Made by a program: the position numbers and the translations under genes. This document shows, in pieces, positions 14,164-22,190 of a DNA stretch of 26,882 nucleotides. This DNA comes from Zoogloea sp044344315 (lineage in GTDB: Bacteria; Pseudomonadota; Gammaproteobacteria; Burkholderiales; Rhodocyclaceae): assembly GCF_044344315.1 (NCBI RefSeq), contig NZ_JBIJDC010000060.1, positions 1 through 26,882 of the forward strand, given 5' to 3'. Within the stretch, counting starts at the first letter, position 1. Each line of letters starts with the position of its first letter. The notes under the pieces were generated by a model. The model did no database searches, was not told the origin of the DNA, and saw only the letters and a program-made list of their open reading frames with translations.

Positions 14164-16263
14164 ATGGCAAGCATGAACGGTAGTCTGAACCTGCGTACGC
14201 TCTTCGCCCCGGGCAACATCCGCACCCTGGCCGGCCCGCTGCTCATCATCCTGATCCTGGCGATGATGGTGCTGCCGCTGCCTGCCTTTGTGCTGGACCT
14301 GATGTTCACCTTCAACATCGCGGTATCCGTGATGGTGATGCTGGTGGCCATGTACACCAAGAAGCCACTGGACTTCTCGGTCTTCCCGACCGTATTGCTC
14401 GTCACCACCCTGCTGCGCCTGTCCCTCAACGTGGCTTCCACCCGGGTCGTGCTGCTCGATGGTCACAAGGGGCCGGATGCCGCGGGCAAGGTGATTGAAG
14501 CCTTCGGTCACTTTCTGGTGGGCGGCAATACGGCGGTGGGCCTGGTGGTGTTCATCATCCTGACCCTGATCAACTTCGTGGTGATCACCAAGGGTGCCGG
14601 GCGGATTGCCGAAGTGGGTGCCCGCTTTACGCTCGATGCCATGCCCGGCAAGCAAATGGCCATCGATGCCGACCTCAACGCCGGCCTCATCGACGAGAAG
14701 GAAGCCAAGCGCCGGCGTGCCGAAACCTCCCAGGAAGCCGATTTCTACGGTGCCATGGATGGTGCCTCCAAGTTCGTGCGTGGCGATGCTGTGGCCGGCA
14801 TCCTCATCATGGCCATCAACGTGGTTGGCGGGCTGATCGTCGGGGTGCTCCAGCACAATATGGAGTTGGGCCAGGCGGCCACCAACTACACCCTGCTGAC
14901 GATTGGTGACGGGCTCGTTGCCCAGCTTCCGGCCCTCATCATTTCCGTGGCTGCAGGTCTGGTGGTGTCGCGGGTGGGCGACGATGGTGACATGGGTTCC
15001 CAGGTGATCGGGCAGGTTTTCTCGAACCCGCAGGTTCTGCTCCTGACCGGGGCCATCCTCGGTATCCTGGGCCTGATTCCCGGCATGCCCAACTTCGTGT
15101 TCCTGTTGCTGGCCAGCGGGCTGGGCTATCTCGCCTGGCGCGGTGGCGCGCGTCAGACCGAACTGGTTGAAGAAGCCGAGGCGCCGAGTGCTGCGCCGGT
15201 GGTGCCTGCCGAAAGTCAGGAGGCCAGCTGGTCCGACGTGACCCCGGTCGACGTGCTTGGCCTGGAGGTTGGCTATCGGCTCATCCCCATGGTGGACAAG
15301 GGGCAGGACGGCGAGCTGCTCAAGCGTATCCGCGGCCTCCGCAAGAAATTTGCCCGGGACATCGGCTTCCTTGCTGCGCCGGTGCACATCCGCGACAACC
15401 TTGAGCTCAAACCCAACGCCTACCGCATCGTCCTCAAGGGGGTCGAGATCGGCGTCGGTGCGGCCTTCCCGGGGCAGTTCATGGCCATCAACCCGGGGCG
15501 GGTGTCCGGCCCTCTCAGTGGTCGTGACACCACCGACCCGGCTTTCGGGCTGCCGGCGGTGTGGATCGATGCTGCCCAGCGCGAGCAGGCTCATGCGCTG
15601 GGGTACACGGTGGTCGACGCCAGCACGGTCGTGGCGACCCACCTCAATCACCTCATTCTCAGCCATGCCTCCGAGCTGCTCGGCCGTATCGAAACCCAGG
15701 CCCTGCTCGATCACATTGCCAAGGACACACCCAAACTGGTCGAGGATCTGGTGCCCAAGCTGCTGCCCCTGGCCAGCGTTCAGCGGGTGCTCCAGAATCT
15801 GCTCGACGAGGGGGTCAATATCCGCGACATGCGCACCATCGTCGAAGTCCTCGCCGAGCATGCGCCCCGCATCCAGGATCCTCTCGAGCTCACCACCCGG
15901 GTACGTCAGGCGCTGGGGCGGGCCATCGTGCAAGGGCTGTTCCCGGGCAACGGGGAGGTCCAGGTCATGGCTCTCGAGCCGGGGCTGGAGCGGGTGCTCA
16001 TGCAGGCCATGGCCGGGGGCGGGCCGGATGGTGGGGCCATCGAGCCGGGGCTGGCCGACACCCTGCTGCGCGAAACAGCGGCAGCGGCCCAGCGCATGGA
16101 AGACACCGGCCTGCCCCCGGTCCTGCTGGTGCCGGCGCCCTTGCGCTGGTTGTTGTCGCGCTTCCTGCGCCGGGCTGTCCCGACTCTCAAGGTGGTCGCC
16201 AACTCGGAAGTCCCGGAGACACGCCTGATCCGTGTCTCGGCCATGATTTCCACCTCACCCTGA
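14164..16263 (+). CDS. flhA: Flagellar type III export gate protein FlhA
   Basis: FlhA forms the nonameric export-gate ring and docks chaperone-substrate complexes. The 699-residue protein has about eight membrane helices in residues 15-335, starting with MVLPLPAFVLDLMFTFNIAV, and the FHIPEP signature in the second cytoplasmic loop (AGRIAEVGARFTLDAMPGKQ, then MAIDADLNAG and EADFYGAMDGASKFVRGDA). The large cytoplasmic export domain covers about 360-690. Length and motifs are normal. The start at 14164 is backed by a strong purine-rich ribosome binding site; an ATG three codons later is a minor alternative. A long open frame on the opposite strand is only a GC-driven shadow. Confidence 0.97.
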   Translation: MASMNGSLNLRTLFAPGNIRTLAGPLLIILILAMMVLPLPAFVLDLMFTFNIAVSVMVMLVAMYTKKPLDFSVFPTVLLVTTLLRLSLNVASTRVVLLDGHKGPDAAGKVIEAFGHFLVGGNTAVGLVVFIILTLINFVVITKGAGRIAEVGARFTLDAMPGKQMAIDADLNAGLIDEKEAKRRRAETSQEADFYGAMDGASKFVRGDAVAGILIMAINVVGGLIVGVLQHNMELGQAATNYTLLTIGDGLVAQLPALIISVAAGLVVSRVGDDGDMGSQVIGQVFSNPQVLLLTGAILGILGLIPGMPNFVFLLLASGLGYLAWRGGARQTELVEEAEAPSAAPVVPAESQEASWSDVTPVDVLGLEVGYRLIPMVDKGQDGELLKRIRGLRKKFARDIGFLAAPVHIRDNLELKPNAYRIVLKGVEIGVGAAFPGQFMAINPGRVSGPLSGRDTTDPAFGLPAVWIDAAQREQAHALGYTVVDASTVVATHLNHLILSHASELLGRIETQALLDHIAKDTPKLVEDLVPKLLPLASVQRVLQNLLDEGVNIRDMRTIVEVLAEHAPRIQDPLELTTRVRQALGRAIVQGLFPGNGEVQVMALEPGLERVLMQAMAGGGPDGGAIEPGLADTLLRETAAAAQRMEDTGLPPVLLVPAPLRWLLSRFLRRAVPTLKVVANSEVPETRLIRVSAMISTSP

Positions 16264-16364
16264 GTTTCCCTGCTCGTGTGGGGGGAATAGCGCCCTAAAA
16301 CCTGTCTTTTCCCGGCCATCGAAAGCGCGGCCGCTGGTGATAATCGAAGCTACCGAAGTGCCCG

Positions 16365-16378
16365 TCATGGGCCCATGA
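16365..16378 (+). other. Perfect 14-bp palindrome upstream of flhF
   Basis: TCATGGGCCCATGA is a perfect palindrome 27 bases before the flhF ATG. It could be a dimeric regulator site near the start of flhF or an incidental repeat. The 142-base gap before flhF holds no gene and no convincing promoter; the best sigma-28-like match there (TAAAACCT-N11-GCCATCGA) is weak. Confidence 0.35.
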
Positions 16379-16405
16379 AAGCCTTCGCACCCCGGAGACA
16401 GGAGC

Positions 16406-17935
16406 ATGAACGTCAAGCGCTACTTTGCCAAAACCGCCCGCGAGGCCCTTCGCATGCTGAAGGACGACCTCGGGCCGGACGCGGTGGTGCTCTCCAATCG
16501 CGCGGCCAACGGCGGTGTGGAGATCCTCGCCCTGCCGGCGGGCGATGTGGCCACCCTCCAGCGCGCCCGCGCGCAGGCAGCCCAAAACGTGCCCGTGGCG
16601 CCGCCGCCGGCTGCTCCGGTTGCCCCCGCTCCGCAGCCGAAACTGGCCGAGGACTTCTTCGACGACGATTTCCGGGTCAGCCTGTCCCGCGCGGCCAGCG
16701 CTCGCCCGGCGGCCCCCGCGGCTCCTGCGCCGGCAGCTCCGCCGCGGCCCGCAGCGGCCCGTCCGGCCGAAATGCAGCCCTTCAGCCCACCCCGGGTCGA
16801 GCTGTCCCGGGACGTGTTCCATGCCGCGTCCACCCAGGCCCGGCGTCCGTCAGCTGATCCCGTGGCGCCCGCGCCGCGTTCTCCGCTGCGCACTGAAGCC
16901 GCGCCCGCTCGCGAGGCGCCGCCGCGCCAGCGCCCGACAGGTGTCGAGGAGGAGGCCCGCATTCGCGCCCTCGAATCCGCCAACTCCCAGATGGCCAATG
17001 AGCTGGCGGCCATTCGCGGGATGATCGAGCGTCAGCTCGCCGGCTTTGCCTGGGGTGAGATGGGGCGCAGCGCCCCCGGACGTACCCGCCTGATCGGCGA
17101 TCTTCTGGAGGCCGGCTTCTCGGCCGTGCTGGCTCGGGAGCTGGCCGAGAGCGTGCCCGAGGATGAAGCTCCCGAAGACGCCCACCGCCTGCTTCATGAT
17201 GCGCTGGATCAGCGTTTCCGTGCCATGGCCAGTGACGCCGACATCATCGACCGCGGTGGCGTGTTTGCCCTCGTCGGGCCGACCGGTGTTGGCAAGACCA
17301 CCACCACCGCCAAGCTGGCGGCCCGTTGCGTGGTGCGTCATGGCGCCGACAAGCTGGCTCTGATCACCACCGACGGCTACCGGATCGGCGCCCATGAGCA
17401 ATTGCGCATTTACGGCCGCATTCTCGGGGTGCCTGTGTTCGTGGTACGTGATGCCACCGACCTGCGTGAGACTCTCGCCAGTCTGCGCGACAAGCACATG
17501 GTATTGATCGACACCATGGGCATGAGCCAGCGCGACAAGATGGTGGCCGAGCAGGCCGCCATGCTGACCGGCGCCGGAAAGGTCTCGCGCCTGTTGCTGC
17601 TCAACGCCACCAGCCGCGGCGATACCCTTGACGATGTGGTCAGGGCTTATGCCGGCGACGATCTGGCCGGCGTCATCCTGACCAAGATGGACGAAGCCAT
17701 GTCCCTGGCGCCGGTGCTCGACGTGGCCATCCGCCACCAAGTCGAAGTGTTCTATGTGGCCAATGGTCAGCGGGTGCCGGAGGATCTCCATCTGCCCAAG
17801 CGCGACGCGCTGTTGACCCAGGCCCTCCAGGAGCTGCCGGCCGCATCGCCCTTTCGTCTCGAACCCCTCGAAGCCGGTTTGTTGATGGCATCTGCCGCCA
17901 AGCCGTCTGCGTCCAGCCTGCACGGGGGGCTCTGA
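16406..17935 (+). CDS. flhF: Flagellar placement GTPase FlhF
   Basis: FlhF is an SRP-family GTPase that marks the cell pole and recruits early flagellar components. In this 509-residue protein the B domain starts MNVKRYFAKTAREALRML. A long Pro/Ala-rich linker spans about 60-180, with an acidic patch EDFFDDDFR at 82-90. The helical N domain is at about 183-280 and the G domain begins near 284. The P-loop is GPTGVGKTTTT (291-301), then TTDGYRIGAHEQLR, IDTMGMSQRD (the usual DTAG read as DTMG) and TKMDEA. The NG domains look complete, so it should be active. It is followed one base later by flhG. Presence of flhF implies a polar flagellum. Confidence 0.95.
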   Translation: MNVKRYFAKTAREALRMLKDDLGPDAVVLSNRAANGGVEILALPAGDVATLQRARAQAAQNVPVAPPPAAPVAPAPQPKLAEDFFDDDFRVSLSRAASARPAAPAAPAPAAPPRPAAARPAEMQPFSPPRVELSRDVFHAASTQARRPSADPVAPAPRSPLRTEAAPAREAPPRQRPTGVEEEARIRALESANSQMANELAAIRGMIERQLAGFAWGEMGRSAPGRTRLIGDLLEAGFSAVLARELAESVPEDEAPEDAHRLLHDALDQRFRAMASDADIIDRGGVFALVGPTGVGKTTTTAKLAARCVVRHGADKLALITTDGYRIGAHEQLRIYGRILGVPVFVVRDATDLRETLASLRDKHMVLIDTMGMSQRDKMVAEQAAMLTGAGKVSRLLLLNATSRGDTLDDVVRAYAGDDLAGVILTKMDEAMSLAPVLDVAIRHQVEVFYVANGQRVPEDLHLPKRDALLTQALQELPAASPFRLEPLEAGLLMASAAKPSASSLHGGL

Positions 17936-17936
17936 G

Positions 17937-18722
17937 ATGTTGCACGCATCCGATCAGGCCGCCGGCCTGCGCCGCTTGTTCCGCCGCACGCCTTCTGCGG
18001 TCGTGGCCCTGTTTGCCTCGGGTCGGGCGCCCCGGACCCTGGCCTTGCAGACGCTCGTGGCACTGACTGAAGGGGCCCGCCGGGTGGTCGTGCTCGACGA
18101 ACACGCGCCCGACGATGGCTCCTTGCTCAGCGCTTTCGGTTTCCCCGAAGGAGTTGACTTGTTGGGAGCCTTGCAGGGTCAGCATGACGTGACCGAGAAC
18201 ATGCGTGAGGTTGCCGACGGGCTATGGGTCGTCCCGGCGGCGGCCACCGTCCATGCAGTTTCCTTGCTTGATGACGCCCATCACGCCCGCCTGGAAGCAG
18301 GTATCACCGAACTTCAGCGTCGTGCCGACCTGTTGGCCATTCATGCCGTGGGCGACGCCCGGCGTCTGACGCCCTTTGCCCGGGCCGCCGGGCGCCGCCT
18401 GCTTGTCGTCGAGGCCAGCGGTGTGGGGGCACGGGGGGCCTGCCAGTGGATCAAGGGCCTTGCCGCTGCCGGGGCTGGCTCCCTTGAGGTGGCGGTCAGC
18501 GGCGCCCGCGACCGGGCCGACGCCACCGCGCTGTTTGCCAGCCTCAATGATTTCACCGAACGCCATGTGGGCCTGCCGATCGTGTGGCGAGGCGAGGTGG
18601 AACGCGATGGCCTGGCCGATTCGATGACCACGCCTCTTGGCGAGCGCCACCCGACGGAGGGGGCGAGTGCCTTTATCCGGCGGCTGCGGGCCTGGTCGGC
18701 CCAGGCCGGTGTAGCAGGTTGA
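17937..18722 (+). CDS. flhG: Degenerate MinD-like FlhG/FleN homologue without Walker A
   Basis: FlhG (FleN, YlxH) is a MinD-type ATPase that limits flagellar number and activates the FlhF GTPase through its N-terminus. The gene position (one base after flhF and before fliA) and 261-residue size fit. The activator motif is kept: SDQAAGLRRL at residues 5-14. The nucleotide-binding loop is not: where FlhG proteins read SGKGGVGKT, this one reads SGRAPRT (near 28-34), two residues shorter and without either conserved lysine. The later switch aspartates are also altered, although VVVLDEH and GLWVVPAA preserve the fold. It is therefore probably an ATP-independent pseudo-ATPase that still binds FlhF. 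A pseudogene is unlikely, because the frame is intact and the codon usage resembles its neighbours. Confidence 0.82.
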   Translation: MLHASDQAAGLRRLFRRTPSAVVALFASGRAPRTLALQTLVALTEGARRVVVLDEHAPDDGSLLSAFGFPEGVDLLGALQGQHDVTENMREVADGLWVVPAAATVHAVSLLDDAHHARLEAGITELQRRADLLAIHAVGDARRLTPFARAAGRRLLVVEASGVGARGACQWIKGLAAAGAGSLEVAVSGARDRADATALFASLNDFTERHVGLPIVWRGEVERDGLADSMTTPLGERHPTEGASAFIRRLRAWSAQAGVAG

Positions 18723-18780
18723 GGGTGGCTTTGTGAGATATTGTTTCGTGGGTCACGTAGAAGCCTATCGGTGCCGATGA

Positions 18781-18796
18781 GACATCTTGTGATGTC
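18781..18796 (+). other. Inverted repeat in the fliA leader
   Basis: GACATC (18781-18786), TTGT, GATGTC (18791-18796) form a perfect 6-bp inverted repeat 41 bases before the fliA ATG. A neighbouring shorter repeat, ATCGG-TG-CCGAT, covers 18767-18778. Either could be a regulator site or a leader hairpin. I see no sure promoter in this 114-base gap. Confidence 0.4.
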
Positions 18797-18836
18797 CCGC
18801 ATCGTCCGGAAAACCAGACCAGAAAGCTGAGCAAAG

Positions 18837-19610
18837 ATGTACACCGCCTCCGGTACCCTCGACAAGGAACAGCTCGTCGTCCAGTACGCCCCGCTGGTCA
18901 AGCGCATTGCCTATCATCTGATGGCCAAGCTGCCGGCCAGTGTGCAGGTCGAAGACATCATCCAGAACGGCATGCTCGGTCTGCTCGATGCCATCAACCG
19001 TTATGAGGAAGGTCTGGGCGCCCAATTTGAAACCTACGCCGTGCAGCGCATCCGGGGCGCCATGCTGGATGGCCTGCGCGAGAACGACTGGCTGCCGCGC
19101 AGTCTGCGTCGGGACATGCGGCGCATCGAGGCCGCTGTACACCAGCTGGAACAGCAGCACGGCCGGCACCCGACCGAGACGGAGCTCGCCGAGTCCCTGG
19201 GTCTGCCGCTCTCAGATTACCAGCACATGCTGCAGGAGGCGCGGGGCTATCAGCTTGTGTATTTCGAGGACTTCGCCGGCGAAGGCGAAGACGACTACCT
19301 CGAACGTCATATCACCCTCGAGGGTAATGATCCCCTGACCCTGCTGCTCGAGGGGAACATGCGCGATGTGCTGATCAAGGCCATCGACGACCTGCCGGAT
19401 CGGGAAAAGACCGTGATGGGCCTCTACTACGAACAGGACATGAACCTGCGCGAAATCGGTGAGGTGCTGGGCGTATCCGAATCCCGGGTGTGCCAGTTGC
19501 ACAGTCAGGCCATCGCCCGTCTGCGTTCGCGCATTTCCGGGGCTATTCAGAATGCGCCCAAAGCCAAGGGTGAAGGTCGCGGGCGGGGCCGTCGCGCGGC
19601 GGCCTCCTGA
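18837..19610 (+). CDS. fliA: Flagellar sigma factor sigma-28 (FliA)
   Basis: FliA directs RNA polymerase to late flagellar and chemotaxis promoters and is held inactive by FlgM until the hook is finished. The 257-residue protein has region 2 at about 20-90 (VKRIAYHLMAKLPASVQVED, GLLDAINRY, FETYAVQRIRGAMLDGLREND), region 3 at about 95-165 and region 4 at about 180-245 (LPDREKTVMGLYY, NLREIGEVLGVSESRVCQLH). The tail is basic and disordered. The ribosome binding site is weak (AGCAAAG), but no better start exists because region 2 begins soon after. Three promoters of its predicted class occur in the window (5135-5161, 7076-7102, 22134-22160 on the minus strand). Confidence 0.97.
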   Translation: MYTASGTLDKEQLVVQYAPLVKRIAYHLMAKLPASVQVEDIIQNGMLGLLDAINRYEEGLGAQFETYAVQRIRGAMLDGLRENDWLPRSLRRDMRRIEAAVHQLEQQHGRHPTETELAESLGLPLSDYQHMLQEARGYQLVYFEDFAGEGEDDYLERHITLEGNDPLTLLLEGNMRDVLIKAIDDLPDREKTVMGLYYEQDMNLREIGEVLGVSESRVCQLHSQAIARLRSRISGAIQNAPKAKGEGRGRGRRAAAS

Positions 19611-19630
19611 GCCTTCGAGCGGGTATCTCC

Positions 19631-20371
19631 ATGGATAGCATCAGCCTTATCGGCATCACCCTGGCCCTGGCCGCCATCCTTGTCGGGCAGGTGCTTGAGG
19701 GCGGTCACGTGGGTTCCCTCATCCAGCCGACGGCTTTCCTCATCGTCATCGGCGGTACCCTCGGGGCGGTCATGTTGCAGAGCTCCGCGACGGTCTTCCG
19801 CACGGGCATGCAGATGGTCCCCTGGGTTTTCGTGCCGCCCAAGCTGGATCATGCTGCCCTGATCGAGCAGGTGGTGAACTGGAGTCATGTGGCCCGCAAG
19901 GAGGGCTTGTTGTCCCTGGAAAGCCAGATCCCGGCCATCGACGACCCCTTCATCCGGAAAGGCCTGCAGCTGCTGGTCGACGGGGTCGAGCCGGAGCGTC
20001 TGCGCGAGGTGCTTGAGGTCGAGATCGATAGCTGGGAGGGCCAGCTGAAGCAAGGGGCCAAGATCTGGGAGGCTGCCGGCGGCTATGCGCCGACCATCGG
20101 TATCCTGGGCGCCGTGATGGGTTTGATCCACGTGATGGAAAACCTCTCCGACCCCTCCAAGCTGGGTTCGGGCATCGCGGTTGCGTTCGTGGCCACCATC
20201 TACGGCGTGGGTTCGGCCAACCTGATTTTCCTGCCGGTGGCCAAGAAGCTGCTTGGGGTCGTCGGCACGCTGGTGTCCCTGCGCGAAATGGTGCTGGACG
20301 GCCTTGTGGGCATTGCCAATGGCGATAACCCGCGCATCATCGAGAGCCGCCTCAAGGGTTACGGGGGCTGA
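19631..20371 (+). CDS. motC: Flagellar motor stator protein MotC (MotA family)
   Basis: The proton-channel subunit of a flagellar stator, inner membrane, 246 residues. It has the MotA/ExbB layout: two N-terminal membrane helices (about 3-20 and 30-50), a cytoplasmic loop with the rotor-interacting charges in RKEGLLSLESQIP (near 87-99), and two C-terminal helices with the conserved prolines in YAPTIGILGAVMGLIHVM and NLIFLPVAKK. Its length and its partner match the Pseudomonas MotC/MotD class rather than the ~290-residue E. coli MotA. It is 20 bases after fliA and three bases before motD. Confidence 0.93.
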   Translation: MDSISLIGITLALAAILVGQVLEGGHVGSLIQPTAFLIVIGGTLGAVMLQSSATVFRTGMQMVPWVFVPPKLDHAALIEQVVNWSHVARKEGLLSLESQIPAIDDPFIRKGLQLLVDGVEPERLREVLEVEIDSWEGQLKQGAKIWEAAGGYAPTIGILGAVMGLIHVMENLSDPSKLGSGIAVAFVATIYGVGSANLIFLPVAKKLLGVVGTLVSLREMVLDGLVGIANGDNPRIIESRLKGYGG

Positions 20372-20374
20372 GCC

Positions 20375-21247
20375 ATGGCGCGGCGTCGCAAGGGGGAGGA
20401 CGAGCACGAGAACCACGAGCGCTGGTTGGTCTCCTACGCCGATTTTATCACCCTGCTGTTCGCCTTCTTCGTGGTGATGTACTCCCTGTCGTCCCTGAAT
20501 GAAGGCAAGTACCGGATCATGTCCGACTCGGTGGTCAGTGCCTTTCGGAACATCGCCAGCAACAGCGACAGTCCACGCATCATCTCCAGCCCGATTCCGT
20601 CGATCCGCCCCCAGGTCACACCGCCGCCATCCGACACCCAGGAGACCGAGGAGGCCCGCAAGTCCAGGGCCGAGCGGGTCAAGAACATGGCCGAGGAGAT
20701 TCGCAAGGTGCTCGCGCCCCTTGTGGCAGACGGTCAGGTCCGGGTGACGGAGGGGGCGTTCGGCATCACCGTCGAGATCAATGCCAGCGTGCTGTTTGCG
20801 CCTGGCGAGGCCCAACTCGGCGCCGACGCCGTGCGGGCCCTGCGGGCCGTGGCCGAGGTGGTGGCCGGTGCCGAGTTTCCGATCACCGTGGAAGGGCATA
20901 CCGATATCACGCCCATCGCGACGGCGATGTTTCCGTCCAATTGGGAGTTGTCCGCCGTGCGTGCGTCGAGTGTGGTGCGCCTGTTTGTCGACGGTGGTGT
21001 CAAACCGTCGCGGCTCACCGCGGCAGGCTATGGCGACCAGCGCCCCGTGGCCGACAATGCCACGGCGGATGGCCGGGCGCGCAATCGTCGGGTCACCATA
21101 CTCATCGAGTCCCGCGTTGTTGAAGCAGAAGTGCCCAAGCCGGTAAGAGCGTCCGGTGTGACCGACTCCATCCTCCCGGCAGATGCAGCGCCACCCGTCC
21201 CTGCGCCCGCTCCAGCCGATCCGCAGACACCGGCCCCCGGGCGCTGA
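20375..21247 (+). CDS. motD: Flagellar motor stator protein MotD (MotB family)
   Basis: The second stator subunit, which anchors the stator to peptidoglycan. The 290-residue protein starts with a basic, cytoplasmic MARRRKGEDEHENHERW, then one membrane helix, LVSYADFITLLFAFFVVMYS, whose D23 is the proton-carrying aspartate. A linker with a likely plug segment follows at about 45-80. The OmpA-type peptidoglycan-binding domain covers about 135-250 (ITVEGHTDITPI, NWELSAVRASSVVRLFVDGG, RARNRRVTILI). The last 35 residues are Pro/Ala-rich. Three bases separate it from motC, so the two are coupled. The gene converges on flgN. Confidence 0.94.
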   Translation: MARRRKGEDEHENHERWLVSYADFITLLFAFFVVMYSLSSLNEGKYRIMSDSVVSAFRNIASNSDSPRIISSPIPSIRPQVTPPPSDTQETEEARKSRAERVKNMAEEIRKVLAPLVADGQVRVTEGAFGITVEINASVLFAPGEAQLGADAVRALRAVAEVVAGAEFPITVEGHTDITPIATAMFPSNWELSAVRASSVVRLFVDGGVKPSRLTAAGYGDQRPVADNATADGRARNRRVTILIESRVVEAEVPKPVRASGVTDSILPADAAPPVPAPAPADPQTPAPGR

Positions 21248-21255
21248 ACCTCGTT

Positions 21256-21281
21256 TCCCTGGTGGGCAAAGGCGTCAGGGA
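21256..21281. other. Weak hairpin between convergent motD and flgN
   Basis: TCCCTG (21256-21261) and CAGGGA (21276-21281) are complementary across a 14-base loop in the 61-base gap between the convergent genes. There is no T-run on either strand, so termination here is uncertain. Confidence 0.3.
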
Positions 21282-21308
21282 GAAGGGGGAAATTGGAAGG
21301 GGAGGCGC

Positions 21309-21785
21309 CTAGACCGAACCGAAGTGACGGCTCGAGGCGGTTGGCCGCGACTGACCGTCGGGCCCGTAGATCTGGGGGTGCTCGGCAGCAGCGAGCAGGG
21401 TGCTCAGCGCCTGCTGATTGTTCTGGAGGCGTTCAGTGATCAGCTGTCCGTTGACCCGGTTGCGCTCCTTGGCCTCACCGGCCAGCGTCACAACGGCATC
21501 CCAAGCCACCAGGGCGTCCGGCGAGTTCGCCAGCACAATGCGGATGTTCTCGTTGCTCACCTTCGCCCCGAGGCGCGCAAACATCACCGTGCGGTCGTCG
21601 GAGAGACGCTGAAGGGCGCGGTAGAGGCTGATCTTCTCCTCCGCCAGGGCAGTCAGGGCGTCGATCTGGCCTTCCACGAGCAAGGCTTCTTCCCGTTGCA
21701 GCAGGGCAACGAAAGCCTGCAGGCCGGCCTGTTCATCGTGAATCAGGCGAGCCAGGCGTTGCGTGAGGCCGGGATCGACAGCCAC
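21309..21785 (-). CDS. flgN: Flagellar export chaperone FlgN
   Basis: FlgN is a cytoplasmic helical chaperone for the hook-filament junction proteins FlgK and FlgL. The 158-residue protein is predicted almost fully alpha-helical, with the FlgN-type core LLQREEALLVEGQIDALTAL followed by AEEKISLYRALQRLSDDR and a C-terminal amphipathic helix LNNQQALSTLL-like (NGQLITERLQNNQQALSTLL). The last 25 residues are polar and likely disordered. The start is GTG at 21785, one base after the flgM stop, so it is translationally coupled to flgM. Context (flgA, flgM, then this gene) strongly supports the call, since FlgN sequences are poorly conserved. Confidence 0.88.
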   Translation of the reverse strand: MAVDPGLTQRLARLIHDEQAGLQAFVALLQREEALLVEGQIDALTALAEEKISLYRALQRLSDDRTVMFARLGAKVSNENIRIVLANSPDALVAWDAVVTLAGEAKERNRVNGQLITERLQNNQQALSTLLAAAEHPQIYGPDGQSRPTASSRHFGSV

Positions 21786-21786
21786 G

Positions 21787-22101
21787 TCAGGCAGGCCCTG
21801 GCTGTGCCGTCAGCATCTGGCGAACGCTCTCGATCAGGCCGTCGGCAACCTTGCCGGTATCCACCTTGAAACGACCTTCGGTGATGGCCTGCTTGATCTC
21901 GTCCACCTTGGCGCTGTCCACCACGGGGGTGTTGGCGATGGTCTCCTCCATCTGCTGCAGTCGCGCAGACAGGGAGGACAGTTCAACCTTCTCTCCGCCG
22001 CCGCTGGCCGATTCAGCCTTCGGGGATTCCTTGGCAGAGCGGGTTCGGCCGTCGTTGGGCGGCAGGCCCGCGGCTGATTTGACTGAGTTATCAATTTTCA
22101 T
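21787..22101 (-). CDS. flgM: Anti-sigma-28 factor FlgM
   Basis: FlgM binds and inhibits FliA until the hook-basal body is complete, then is exported. From the ATG at 22101 the protein has 104 residues and begins MKIDNSVKSAAGLPP, as FlgM proteins do. Its N-terminal half is disordered and Ser/Lys/Glu-rich. The C-terminal FliA-binding part reads VDSAKVDEIKQAITEGRFKV, then DTGKVADGLIESVRQML. The 22101 start has GAAAGGG ten bases upstream and is preferred to an in-frame ATG at 22137, which adds 12 atypical residues. It has its own sigma-28 promoter, giving negative feedback on FliA. It may also be the target of the STAS protein encoded at 3052. Confidence 0.95.
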   Translation of the reverse strand: MKIDNSVKSAAGLPPNDGRTRSAKESPKAESASGGGEKVELSSLSARLQQMEETIANTPVVDSAKVDEIKQAITEGRFKVDTGKVADGLIESVRQMLTAQPGPA

Positions 22102-22133
22102 GGCATTGCCCTTTCTTCCATATGTCGAGGGGG

Positions 22134-22160
22134 TCAACGACCCATGGAAGAGAAACTTTA
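22134..22160 (-). promoter_or_regulatory. Sigma-28 (FliA) promoter for flgM-flgN
   Basis: Read on the minus strand: TAAAGTTT (22160-22153), an exact 11-base spacer, then GTCGTTGA (22141-22134). The -35 is a perfect FliA match and the -10 matches 5 of 8, including the G, C and G at positions 1, 3 and 4. It ends 32 bases before the flgM ATG, a normal leader length. FliA control of flgM is standard in enteric bacteria. Confidence 0.75.
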
Positions 22161-22190
22161 ACCGATTCGGGCAGTTACGGCAGGCCCTGG

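Noticed and set aside
13954..15933. A 659-codon open frame on the minus strand opposite flhA
   Set aside because: It is antisense to a clearly conserved flhA in a high-GC genome where such shadows are common, has a low-complexity His/Gln-rich product, and no ribosome binding site or family resemblance.
16297..16323. Sigma-28-like site upstream of flhF (TAAAACCT-N11-GCCATCGA)
   Set aside because: The spacing is right, but only about half of the consensus bases match and the -10 is poor.
18752..18780. Possible sigma-28 site before fliA, based on GCCGATGA
   Set aside because: At the required 11-base spacing the -35 (CACGTAGA) does not match the consensus.
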